DNA of 64,000 nucleotides, taken from NCBI RefSeq assembly GCF_044784365.2, contig NZ_CP173065.2; one strand, written 5' to 3'. Within the stretch, counting starts at the first letter, position 1, and every line of letters starts with the position of its first letter. The notes beneath the pieces were generated by a model, which saw only the letters and a program-made list of their open reading frames with translations, made no database searches and was not told the DNA's origin. Shown one piece after another: positions 25,782-33,179 of this stretch. The position numbers were made by a program, and so were the translations under genes. The DNA is from Cetobacterium_A somerae (GTDB taxonomy: Bacteria; Fusobacteriota; Fusobacteriia; Fusobacteriales; Fusobacteriaceae).

Positions 25782-26291
25782 TTGATAAAAAAGTTAATAT
25801 TTTTCTTTGCATGGATAGGAATATTTACTATAGCTGTAACAGGAATAGGGTATATAACAATGCCACAATATTTTTCAACAATAGACACAAGCTCACTTAT
25901 ATTTAAAGTTGTTATTTTTAATATATGCTTAATATATATGTGTATATCAATATTAAAATTATTATCTAATTTTTCCAAAGAAAAAGATTATGTTATAAAA
26001 AATGAACATGGATCAGTTCATATTTCAACAGATACAGTAAAAAATTTAATAAGAGAGATTTTGTCAAAAGATAGCGATATAAAAGGTTTAAAAATAGAGT
26101 GTGGAAATAGAGGAAGCAAATATTTTGTTAAATTAAATTTAGATATGATATCAAATAATAATCTATCGTCAAAAACAGTAGATATACAAAATTTGATAAA
26201 AACTAATTTAGAACAAAAGTTAGATTTAAAAGTTGATTATATAGAGGTAAAAATTTCTAGATTATCACCTAGAAGAGACTCAATTGAATAG
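25782..26291 (+). CDS. amaP: Alkaline-shock membrane anchor protein, AmaP family
   Basis: About 169 residues with two N-terminal membrane segments (roughly residues 3-24 and 41-62) and a C-terminal Asp23-like domain (HISTDTVKNLIREIL...). In staphylococci AmaP anchors Asp23 to the membrane, and the upstream gene encodes the matching partner. I prefer the TTG at 25782 because GGGGTGA lies at correct spacing; a GTG three codons earlier overlaps that site. It is followed by a DUF2273 gene as in Firmicutes. Confidence 0.82.
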   Translation: MIKKLIFFFAWIGIFTIAVTGIGYITMPQYFSTIDTSSLIFKVVIFNICLIYMCISILKLLSNFSKEKDYVIKNEHGSVHISTDTVKNLIREILSKDSDIKGLKIECGNRGSKYFVKLNLDMISNNNLSSKTVDIQNLIKTNLEQKLDLKVDYIEVKISRLSPRRDSIE

Positions 26292-26302
26292 GAGGAGCAG
26301 AT

Positions 26303-26515
26303 ATGATGTTGGAAAAGATTATTGAAAATTTTATTCTTAATTTTAAGAAATATCTATATGCCATCTTAGGGTTAGTGATAGGAGTTCTTTTAGTTGAGTA
26401 TGGAATGCTAAAAACTATTTTTATATTATTTTTGGCATTTATTGGATTTAAATTAGGAGATAGAGATTTTCAAGAGAAGTTAAAAAAACAAATATTAAAT
26501 AGATTAAAGGATTAG
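26303..26515 (+). CDS. DUF2273-family small membrane protein
   Basis: A 70-residue protein with two hydrophobic segments around YLYAILGLVIGVLLVEYG and LKTIFILFLAFIGFKLG, ending in a basic tail. This is the layout of DUF2273 proteins, which accompany Asp23 and AmaP. Function is unknown. Start ATG follows AGGAGG; a second ATG directly follows and could also serve. Confidence 0.8.
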   Translation: MMLEKIIENFILNFKKYLYAILGLVIGVLLVEYGMLKTIFILFLAFIGFKLGDRDFQEKLKKQILNRLKD

Positions 26516-26528
26516 AAAGGAAACAATA

Positions 26529-26936
26529 ATGAGTAGAAGAGTAGCAAGAGAAGAGTTATTTAAAATAGTTTTTGAATCGGAGTTAACTGAAGTAAAGATA
26601 GATGAAACTTTAGCAAGTTATATGTTAAGAGATGAAACTAATTTAAATACAAATGAAAAAGAGTTTATTGAAAAATACTCTAATGGAATGGCTTTAAATG
26701 ATGAGAAAATTACAGAAACATTAAAAAATAATATTACTGGTTGGAGCTTAGAAAGAATTGGAAATGTTGAAAAAGCACTTTTAAAAATAGCGACATATGA
26801 GGTTTTATTTGAGGATGTTCCAGCTGAGATAGTTGTTAACGAAGTTGTAGAATTAGCAAAAAAATATGGTGATGAGAAATCACATGAGTTTATCAACGGT
26901 GTTTTAGCAAAAGTAGTAGTTGAAAAAAATAGATAA
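26529..26936 (+). CDS. nusB: Transcription antitermination factor NusB
   Basis: A 135-residue all-helical protein that binds BoxA with NusE in rRNA antitermination. MSRRVAREELFKIVFE and LLKIATYEVLFEDVPAEIVVNEVVELAKKYG are typical. It closes the accB-accC-asp23-amaP-DUF2273-nusB run and is followed by a terminator shared with convergent comM. Confidence 0.93.
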   Translation: MSRRVAREELFKIVFESELTEVKIDETLASYMLRDETNLNTNEKEFIEKYSNGMALNDEKITETLKNNITGWSLERIGNVEKALLKIATYEVLFEDVPAEIVVNEVVELAKKYGDEKSHEFINGVLAKVVVEKNR

Positions 26937-26943
26937 TAACTTT

Positions 26944-26986
26944 AAAAAGGAGAAGTAGTTCTAAAAAATTGCTTCTCCTTTTTTAT
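26944..26986. terminator. Terminator between convergent nusB and comM
   Basis: Stem AAAAAGGAGAAG/CTTCTCCTTTTT with a 16-base loop. The A and T flanks allow action on both strands. Confidence 0.8.
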
Positions 26987-26996
26987 TATTTATTAT

Positions 26997-28496
26997 TTAA
27001 TTTTTTCTAAAATTAATGGCTTCTAGCAAATGATGCTTTTCAATATTAGAAGAGTTTCCTAAATCTGCAATTGTTCTAGCAACTTTTAAAATTTTATGAT
27101 ATGTTCTCATGGATAAATTTAAATTTCTAATAGCTGTTCTAATTATTTGCTCACATTCATTATTTAAAGAACAATATTTTTCAACTTCGTTATTATTCAT
27201 ATCACGATTAAGTTTATTATTATTAAAGCGCATATTTTGAAGTTCTCTAGCTTTCATAACTCGATCTCTGATAATTTGAGAAGTATCACCTCGATCTTCA
27301 TCTAAAATCTCTTTATCATTGAGCCTGTAAATTTCAACATATAAATCAATTCTATCAATAATAGGACCTGAAAGTTTTTTTGTATACCTTCTAATGTCAT
27401 AAGGTGTACATGTACATAACTCTTCATCAAATCCATTTCCACAAAAACATGGATTACATGCAGCGATAAAGATTAATTTGGCAGGGAACTCCATTTTTCC
27501 TAAGCTTCGTGTTATAGATATTCTTTTCTCTTCTAAAGGTTCTCTTAAACTTTCAATAACGACTCTATCAAACTCTGTAAATTCATCTAAAAATAGTACA
27601 CCATTATTAGCTAAACTTATTTCACCTGGTTTAGGTGTTCTACCACCTCCGATTATAGAGGATGTTGTAGATGTATGATGAGGGTCTCTAAATGGTCGGT
27701 TAATGATGATAGGAACTCTTTCACTGAGTTCACCGGCAATACTATAAATTTTAGTAGTTTCAATAATTTCACTCTCTGACATAGGTGGTAGTATGCCAGT
27801 TAATCTTTTAGCTAACATAGATTTACCACTTCCAGGAGCTCCAATCATTATTATATTATGCCCTCCAGCGGCAGCAATTTCAAGTGCTCTTTTAGCTCTT
27901 ATTTGCCCTTTAACGTCCCACATATCTAAAGTATATTCAAAGTTTTTTATTGTATTTACAACTCTTTTACTACGAGTAATACCTTCTTCTATAAATTTAA
28001 CAACATCTCTAAGATTTTTAACAGCAATAATATCAATATCTTTTATAATTGAAGCTTCTTCTAAATTTTCTTCAGGAATAATAACTCCTTTAAATCCTTT
28101 ACTTTTAGCCAATAAAACACCGCTAATTATGCCTTCAGATCTTCTAACTTCTCCAGTTAAAGAAAGTTCACCCATCAGTAGATATTCTCTTAAAATACCT
28201 TTATAATCAGAAAGAAATTTCATTCCAACCATTATTCCAATGGCAATAGGTAGATCAAAGTGTGATCCTTTTTTTCTTATGTTAGCAGGAGTCAAATTAA
28301 CAACAATTCTTCTAGGATCTAATAAATAACCCATATTTTTAATTCCTGACCTTATCCGATCGCGACTTTCTGATATAGTTGCATCACCTAAACCAACTAT
28401 ATTAAAAATAGGAAGACCATTAGTCACATCAACTTCGACTTCAACTAAAAATGGTTCAATTCCTAAATAACTTGAGCTTAACACTCGAACTAACAT
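26997..28496 (-). CDS. comM: Mg-chelatase-like AAA ATPase ComM (YifB)
   Basis: A 499-residue protein. An N-terminal Lon-protease-like ChlI domain (GLPIFNIVGLGDATISESRDR) is followed by an AAA+ ATPase with Walker A MIGAPGSGKSMLAKR, Walker B VLFLDEF and a C-terminal Mg-chelatase helical domain. In transformable bacteria ComM is a hexameric branch-migration helicase; it is also found widely in species not known to be competent. It is transcribed alone. Start ATG follows AGGAGG. Confidence 0.93.
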   Translation of the reverse strand: MLVRVLSSSYLGIEPFLVEVEVDVTNGLPIFNIVGLGDATISESRDRIRSGIKNMGYLLDPRRIVVNLTPANIRKKGSHFDLPIAIGIMVGMKFLSDYKGILREYLLMGELSLTGEVRRSEGIISGVLLAKSKGFKGVIIPEENLEEASIIKDIDIIAVKNLRDVVKFIEEGITRSKRVVNTIKNFEYTLDMWDVKGQIRAKRALEIAAAGGHNIIMIGAPGSGKSMLAKRLTGILPPMSESEIIETTKIYSIAGELSERVPIIINRPFRDPHHTSTTSSIIGGGRTPKPGEISLANNGVLFLDEFTEFDRVVIESLREPLEEKRISITRSLGKMEFPAKLIFIAACNPCFCGNGFDEELCTCTPYDIRRYTKKLSGPIIDRIDLYVEIYRLNDKEILDEDRGDTSQIIRDRVMKARELQNMRFNNNKLNRDMNNNEVEKYCSLNNECEQIIRTAIRNLNLSMRTYHKILKVARTIADLGNSSNIEKHHLLEAINFRKN

Positions 28497-28550
28497 AAAA
28501 ACCTCCTTATTTATAAATATTTTAAAATTTAAAATAAATTAAATTTTGAT

Positions 28551-28608
28551 AAATATCAGAGTGAGTATTCTATATGACTACTGATATTTTATAATTTTCT
28601 TTTTTTTA
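28551..28608 (+). other. Hairpin with T-rich tail in the comM-rubrerythrin gap
   Basis: AAATATCAG-AGT (28551-28562) pairs with ACT-A-CTGATATTT (28577-28589) with one bulge, followed on the + strand by TATAATTTTC and eight T. It looks like a terminator, but no plus-strand gene lies directly upstream. It may end antisense transcription from comM or be an operator for comM. Confidence 0.4.
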
Positions 28609-28627
28609 AAAAATAAATAAAAAAAGT

Positions 28628-28656
28628 TTGACATATCCACAAAAAAGGTGTATATT
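28628..28656 (+). promoter_or_regulatory. Promoter of reverse rubrerythrin
   Basis: A near-consensus TTGACA (28628-28633), 17-base spacer, TATATT (28651-28656). Predicted start near 28663 gives a leader of about 100 bases. Confidence 0.75.
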
Positions 28657-28672
28657 ATTCTTGTGAACAAAA

Positions 28673-28706
28673 TTGTAATAATTACAAAATAGTAATTGTA
28701 ACAATT
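28673..28706 (+). promoter_or_regulatory. Tandem PerR/Fur-like operators
   Basis: TTGTAATAATTACAA (28673-28687) is a perfect 7-1-7 inverted repeat resembling the PerR box consensus TTATAATNATTATAA. A second, AATTGT-A-ACAATT (28694-28706), follows. Together they also form a larger imperfect inverted repeat. Being just downstream of the predicted start site, a bound repressor would block transcription. Peroxide control fits rubrerythrin. Confidence 0.6.
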
Positions 28707-28763
28707 TTAAAAAATATAAAAAAATATAAAATATAGACAGAAAATAATCGAGGAGGATTTAAA

Positions 28764-29312
28764 ATGGCAAAAGTAAAATGTACAGTATGTGGAGAAGTAT
28801 TTGAAGAGGCTTTAGGAGCTTGCCCTTTATGTAAGGTAGGATTAGATAAATGTGTTGCTTATGATGAAACTGCAGGAAGAGTTTGGGCAACTGAGCACAA
28901 AGTAGGAGAAGGATTAGCTTGCGGAGATGAAGAGATCATCGAAGGATTAAGAGCAAACTTCAACGGAGAGTGTATGGAAGTTGGAATGTACTTAGCAATG
29001 GCTAGAGTAGCAGATAGAGAAGGATATCCAGAAGTAGCAGAAGCTTATACAAGAATAGCTTTTGAAGAAGCTGGTCACGCTGCAAGATTTGCAGAGTTAT
29101 TAGGAGAAGTTGTAACTGATTCTACAGAAGAGAACTTAAAGAGAAGAGTAGAAGCTGAGTATGGAGCAACTTCAGGAAAATTCGATATTGCTAAGAGAGC
29201 TAAACAATTAGGATTCGATGCAATTCACGATACAGTTCATGAAATGGCTAAAGATGAAGCTAGACACGGAAGAGCTTTCTTAGGATTATTAGAGAGACAT
29301 TTCCAAAAATAA
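28764..29312 (+). CDS. Reverse rubrerythrin (rubredoxin domain first)
   Basis: A 182-residue peroxide-reducing diiron protein. The rubredoxin-like site (C6, C9, C20, C23) is at the N-terminus and the ferritin-like four-helix domain follows. The iron ligands lie in FNGECMEVGMYL, FEEAGHAARFAE and KDEARHGRAF. Classic rubrerythrin has the opposite order; the reversed order matches clostridial reverse rubrerythrins, which reduce H2O2 (and support O2 reduction). AGGAGG precedes the ATG. Codons are more C-rich than in neighbours (GAAGAG, TTC, CAC), suggesting high expression. Confidence 0.92.
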   Translation: MAKVKCTVCGEVFEEALGACPLCKVGLDKCVAYDETAGRVWATEHKVGEGLACGDEEIIEGLRANFNGECMEVGMYLAMARVADREGYPEVAEAYTRIAFEEAGHAARFAELLGEVVTDSTEENLKRRVEAEYGATSGKFDIAKRAKQLGFDAIHDTVHEMAKDEARHGRAFLGLLERHFQK

Positions 29313-29324
29313 TAATAAATAGTT

Positions 29325-29355
29325 AGAGTGCTTAATATATTTAAGCACTCTTTTT
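29325..29355 (+). terminator. Rho-independent terminator after rubrerythrin
   Basis: An 11-bp stem AGAGTGCTTAA/TTAAGCACTCT with a 5-base loop and T run. Confidence 0.88.
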
Positions 29356-29362
29356 CGTTATG

Positions 29363-29391
29363 TTGAAGTTTTGATTAGATTGTGATACTAT
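29363..29391 (+). promoter_or_regulatory. Promoter of the cobU-cobS-cobC-cobT-radC unit
   Basis: TTGAAG (29363-29368), 17 bases, TACTAT (29386-29391) with a TGA extension. The leader before cobU is under 30 bases, so there is no room for a cobalamin riboswitch. Confidence 0.55.
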
Positions 29392-29424
29392 TAAAGTATT
29401 ATAAAGGGATAAAAGGTGAGATGC

Positions 29425-29985
29425 TTGGGGAAAATAATTTATGTAACTGGTGGAGCAAGAAGTGGGAAAAGTTCATTTGCTGAAAAAAAAGTTTTTCAAT
29501 TGAATAAGGAGAAGATTTATGTAGCTACAGCGATATCTTTTGATGAAGAGATGAAGGAAAGAGTAAGACTACACAAAATTCAAAGAGGAGAAAATTGGAT
29601 AACAATAGAGGCATATAAAAATCTTTATAAAATTTTAGAAGAATATAAAGAGTTAAATGGAGTTGTATTACTAGATTGTTTAACAAATTTAGTCACAAAT
29701 ATTATGATTATGGATAGAGATATCAACTGGGATAAAATAACTCAAGATATTGTTAAAGAGATTGAGGAAGAGATTGAAAATGAAGTTCAAAAATTAATAG
29801 ATTTTATAAAAAATAGTTCATTAGATATGGTTGTAGTTTCTAATGAAGTTGGAATGGGATTAGTTCCTCCGTATGCTTTAGGAAGATATTTTAGAGATAT
29901 AGGCGGTAGAATAAATCAATTGGTTGCAAAAGAATGCCATGAAGCGTATTTAATAGTTTCTGGATTAGAGTTAAAATTAAAATAG
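29425..29985 (+). CDS. cobU: Adenosylcobinamide kinase / cobinamide-phosphate guanylyltransferase
   Basis: About 186 residues. CobU phosphorylates adenosylcobinamide and attaches GMP in late cobalamin assembly. The P-loop VTGGARSGKSSFAE, VATAISFDEEM, the RRG-like HKIQRGENW, VVLLDCLTNLV and VVSNEVGMGLVP are family motifs. I prefer the TTG at 29425 because AGGTGAG ends four bases before it and the protein then begins MGKIIYVTGG; a GTG three codons earlier lies in the ribosome site. First gene of a compact cob operon. Confidence 0.9.
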   Translation: MGKIIYVTGGARSGKSSFAEKKVFQLNKEKIYVATAISFDEEMKERVRLHKIQRGENWITIEAYKNLYKILEEYKELNGVVLLDCLTNLVTNIMIMDRDINWDKITQDIVKEIEEEIENEVQKLIDFIKNSSLDMVVVSNEVGMGLVPPYALGRYFRDIGGRINQLVAKECHEAYLIVSGLELKLK

Positions 29986-30000
29986 AGTTTGGAGGAGAAA

Positions 30001-30765
30001 ATGAAAGGTTTAGCTTTACTTTTTAAATTTATGACAAGATTACCATTTCCAGGAGGAAAAACTTTTGATTCGAAAGCTTTAGGAAAAGGGATGAAATGGT
30101 TTCCAATAGTAGGATTAGTGATAGGTATTATAAACTTAGCTGTGGCAATGGTTTTAGAAACATTTATTCCATCGCCTATTTTAATAGCAATAATCTTAGT
30201 TACTCTTGATGTTATAGTAACTGGTGGATTACATTTAGATGGTCTAGCGGATACTTTTGATGGAATATTTAGCTATAGAAGTAAACAAAAAATGTTAGAG
30301 ATTATGAAAGACTCTAGAGTTGGAACAAATGGTGTTTTAGTTTTAATACTTTACTTTATATTTAAAGTTGCTTTCTTAGTAGAAACATCTGAATTGTTTG
30401 GAGTAAATCAAGGTGTAATAATGCTTATTGTACCTATATTAGCTAGAATAAATAGTGTAGTCAACTGTGCTTTTGAGCCTTATGCAAGAGCCACTGGAAT
30501 GGGTAAAACTTTTGTTGATAACACTGATAAGATGGGATTATTAATATCTTATGTCACTGTTACAGCTATATTATATGGAATAGCTCAGTACTTTATGTTA
30601 CCATTTATAAGTTTATTTATTGTTTTAAATATACTAATTGTTTGTGGATTTTTATTTGGAAAGTTAATGACAAAAAAAATAGGTGGTATAACTGGGGATA
30701 CTTTAGGAGCATTGTTAGAGTTATCTTCAGTACTTTCGTTAGTTTTAATGTATGTAACTTTATAG
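30001..30765 (+). CDS. cobS: Adenosylcobinamide-GDP ribazoletransferase (cobalamin synthase)
   Basis: A 254-residue inner-membrane enzyme joining AdoCbi-GDP with alpha-ribazole (phosphate). FMTRLPFPGG near the start and GGLHLDGLADTFDG with its acidic metal-binding residues are diagnostic; KMLEIMKDSRVGTNG follows. About six membrane segments. The ATG at 30001 follows GGAGGAG. It is 15 bases after cobU and 9 before cobC. Confidence 0.94.
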   Translation: MKGLALLFKFMTRLPFPGGKTFDSKALGKGMKWFPIVGLVIGIINLAVAMVLETFIPSPILIAIILVTLDVIVTGGLHLDGLADTFDGIFSYRSKQKMLEIMKDSRVGTNGVLVLILYFIFKVAFLVETSELFGVNQGVIMLIVPILARINSVVNCAFEPYARATGMGKTFVDNTDKMGLLISYVTVTAILYGIAQYFMLPFISLFIVLNILIVCGFLFGKLMTKKIGGITGDTLGALLELSSVLSLVLMYVTL

Positions 30766-30774
30766 GTGAGATTG

Positions 30775-31362
30775 ATGGGGCAAATTATTTTAGTTAGGCA
30801 TGGTGAATCAAAATTAAATATTGAAGGGGTTTACTATGGAATTTTAGATCCAGAATTAACAGAAAAAGGAAAAGAGCAGGCAGAAAAAACTAGGGAAATT
30901 TTAAAAAGTATAAATTATGAAAAGATATATGCAAGCGATTTAAGAAGAGCAATAGACACAGCAGAGATTGTAAATTATAAAAAATTAGAAATCTTAATTG
31001 ATCAAGAATTACGTGAACTAAATTTTGGAATATTTGAAGGACATAGTTATAAAGAACTTTTGGACAAATATCCAGAGGAGTTAAAAAAGAGTCAAAGTAA
31101 TTGGGAAAATTATAATTATATAACTGGCGAAAGTGTTTTAGAGCTTCAAAAAAGAGCTATTAATTTTATAGAGAAGAAAGTTGATTTAGATGGAACAACA
31201 GTTTTAGTTACTCACTGGGGAGTAATTAATACTATTTTAAGTCATTACTTTTCTAATGGATTAGAATCTTATTGGAAGTTTAGTGTAGAAAATGGTGGTG
31301 TAGTTATAATTGAATTTTCTGAAGGATATCCCATATTAAAGGGATTAAATATAGGGGGCTAA
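30775..31362 (+). CDS. cobC: Histidine-phosphatase family protein, probable alpha-ribazole phosphatase
   Basis: A 195-residue enzyme with the phosphohistidine motif LVRHGESKLN at the start and later LRELNFGIFEG and LVTHWGVI. Within a cobU-cobS-cobT cluster, the likely role is dephosphorylating alpha-ribazole phosphate. By sequence alone it could be another branch of the phosphoglycerate-mutase superfamily. The ATG at 30775 follows AGGTGAG; a GTG three codons upstream overlaps that site. Confidence 0.85.
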   Translation: MGQIILVRHGESKLNIEGVYYGILDPELTEKGKEQAEKTREILKSINYEKIYASDLRRAIDTAEIVNYKKLEILIDQELRELNFGIFEGHSYKELLDKYPEELKKSQSNWENYNYITGESVLELQKRAINFIEKKVDLDGTTVLVTHWGVINTILSHYFSNGLESYWKFSVENGGVVIIEFSEGYPILKGLNIGG

Positions 31363-31364
31363 AA

Positions 31365-32414
31365 TTGGACAGAATAAAAAAGATTCAAAATGATATAATT
31401 GGTGTTGATACAGAAGCTATAAAAGAGTGTAAAAAAATATTAGATTCTAGAATGAAACCTGAGAAAAGTTTAGGTGTTTTAGAAGATTTAGCAATGAAAG
31501 TAGCGGGAATAACAGGCCAACCCTTAAATGAACTAAAAGCTGGGTGTCATTTTATAGCATCGTCTGATAATGGAGTTATAGAAGAAGGAGTATCATCTTG
31601 TCCAATAGAATATACAAGAATAGTTTCAGAAGCAATGTTAAGCTCTTTTGCAGCTATTGGAATTTTATGTAAAAGTTTAGGAATACCTCTAAATTTGATA
31701 GATATTGGAATAAAAGGAGATATTCCAAGAAACTATGAAAACTTATACGTAAAAAAAATAGCTTATGGAACTAAAAATTTTAGTAAGGAACCTGCTATGA
31801 GTTTAGATGAGGTAATAAAAGCAATCTTAGTTGGAGTAGAAATAATAAAAGAAAAAAAAGAGTATGATTTCTTCTCTAATGGAGAGATGGGAATAGCTAA
31901 TACAACAACAAGTTCAGCTATATTATACGCCTTAACAAAAGAGGATATAGAAAAAGTTGTAGGTTGTGGTGCAGGACTTTCAGATGAAGGATTAAGACGA
32001 AAAAAAGATGTGATAAAAGATGCTTGTCTGAAATATGATTTATTTAATAAAGAGCCAATAGAAGTTTTAAGATGCGTTGGTGGACTTGATATAGCATGTA
32101 TGGTTGGACTTTACTTAGGTGCAGCATTAGAGAGAAAGCCTATGTTAATAGATGGTTTTATATCAGCAGTAGCAGCATTAGTTGCAACTAGAATAGAACC
32201 AAAGGTAAAAAATTACCTAATAGGAACTCATATGAGTGAAGAACCAGGAATGAAAGTCGTTATGACAGCACTAGATTTAAAAACATTTTTACATATGGAG
32301 ATGCGTTTAGGAGAAGGAACTGGAGCAGTTTTGGCGTATCCTATTTTGAAAGCAGCAGTAGAAATTCCTAAAATAATGAAAACAAAAGATGAGGTTTATG
32401 AAATATTTCAATAA
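31365..32414 (+). CDS. cobT: Nicotinate-nucleotide--dimethylbenzimidazole phosphoribosyltransferase
   Basis: A 349-residue enzyme that activates the lower-ligand base to alpha-ribotide for cobalamin. FIASSDNGVIEEGVSSCP, GEMGIANTTTSSAIL, GCGAGLSDEGL and the C-terminal HMEMRLGEGTGAVLAYPI match the family. The start is TTG behind GGGGG. With cobU, cobS and cobC it gives nucleotide-loop assembly, so the cell can at least finish salvaged cobinamide. Corrin-ring genes are not in the window. Confidence 0.94.
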   Translation: MDRIKKIQNDIIGVDTEAIKECKKILDSRMKPEKSLGVLEDLAMKVAGITGQPLNELKAGCHFIASSDNGVIEEGVSSCPIEYTRIVSEAMLSSFAAIGILCKSLGIPLNLIDIGIKGDIPRNYENLYVKKIAYGTKNFSKEPAMSLDEVIKAILVGVEIIKEKKEYDFFSNGEMGIANTTTSSAILYALTKEDIEKVVGCGAGLSDEGLRRKKDVIKDACLKYDLFNKEPIEVLRCVGGLDIACMVGLYLGAALERKPMLIDGFISAVAALVATRIEPKVKNYLIGTHMSEEPGMKVVMTALDLKTFLHMEMRLGEGTGAVLAYPILKAAVEIPKIMKTKDEVYEIFQ

Positions 32415-32434
32415 AGTAATAAGGGGTGATTATT

Positions 32435-33127
32435 TTGGAAAAAAACCAAATGCAAGGACACCGAAAGAGATTACGAGAGAAGTATTTAAAAGTTGGATAT
32501 AAGGGTTTAGAGGATTATGAAATTTTAGAGCTACTGTTAACTTATTCAATAAAATTAAAAGATTGTAAAGGTATTGCAAAGAATTTATTGTCAAAATTTA
32601 AAAGCATAGATAAAGTGATAAATGCTGAGTTAAATGATTTAAAAGAAATTGAAGGTGTTGGTGCAGAGACAGCTTTATATTTAAAAGTAATTGGTGAAAC
32701 TATGTCTAATCACTATTTTAAAAATGTGAAAAATGCTGATTTAACAACTTTGAAAGGCAAAAATGATTTGGTAAATTATTTGAAAGACGATGTAGGTACT
32801 TTGAAAAGTGAAGAGTTTAAAGTGATTTACCTAAGTAGTGATAATAAGATTGTATGTGATGAGATTTTATTTAAGGGAACAATTGATAGAAGTGTAGTTT
32901 ATCCCAGAAAGATAATGGAAAGAGCAATTGATAATAGAGCTAAAGGAATAATATTTGCTCATAACCATCCAAGTGGAAATTTAACTCCATCTAAAAAAGA
33001 TATTGAATTAACATTAGAAATGCAAGAGTTACTAGAAAAGGTAGATATAAAATTATTAGACCATATTATTGTTAGTGATGAGTCTTATTTTAGTTTTTAT
33101 GAAAATGGACTAATTGAATATTATTAA
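32435..33127 (+). CDS. radC: RadC/JAB-domain protein
   Basis: About 230 residues. A helix-hairpin-helix region (IKNLLSKFKSIDKVI..., GVGAETALYL) precedes an MPN/JAB metalloprotease-like domain with HNHPSGNLTPSKKDIELT. RadC is widespread, and a real DNA-repair role is not proven. I prefer the TTG at 32435 since GGGGTGAT lies before it; a GTG three codons earlier is part of that site. It ends the cob transcript, 20 bases after cobT. Confidence 0.9.
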   Translation: MEKNQMQGHRKRLREKYLKVGYKGLEDYEILELLLTYSIKLKDCKGIAKNLLSKFKSIDKVINAELNDLKEIEGVGAETALYLKVIGETMSNHYFKNVKNADLTTLKGKNDLVNYLKDDVGTLKSEEFKVIYLSSDNKIVCDEILFKGTIDRSVVYPRKIMERAIDNRAKGIIFAHNHPSGNLTPSKKDIELTLEMQELLEKVDIKLLDHIIVSDESYFSFYENGLIEYY

Positions 33128-33136
33128 AAAGTTTAG

Positions 33137-33165
33137 CCCTCTTACGTTGATTAAGAGGGTCTTTT
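33137..33165 (+). terminator. Terminator after radC
   Basis: Stem CCCTCTTA/TAAGAGGG with a 7-base loop followed by TCTTTT. Confidence 0.7.
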
Positions 33166-33179
33166 AGTAAGGAGGAAAA

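Noticed and set aside
29392..29424. A cobalamin riboswitch before cobU
   Set aside because: The space between promoter and start is far too short, and no B12-box-like sequence is seen.
32435..33127. radC as a marker of a mobile or defence island
   Set aside because: It is co-transcribed with the cob genes, has native codon use, and no integrase, repeat or toxin gene is nearby.
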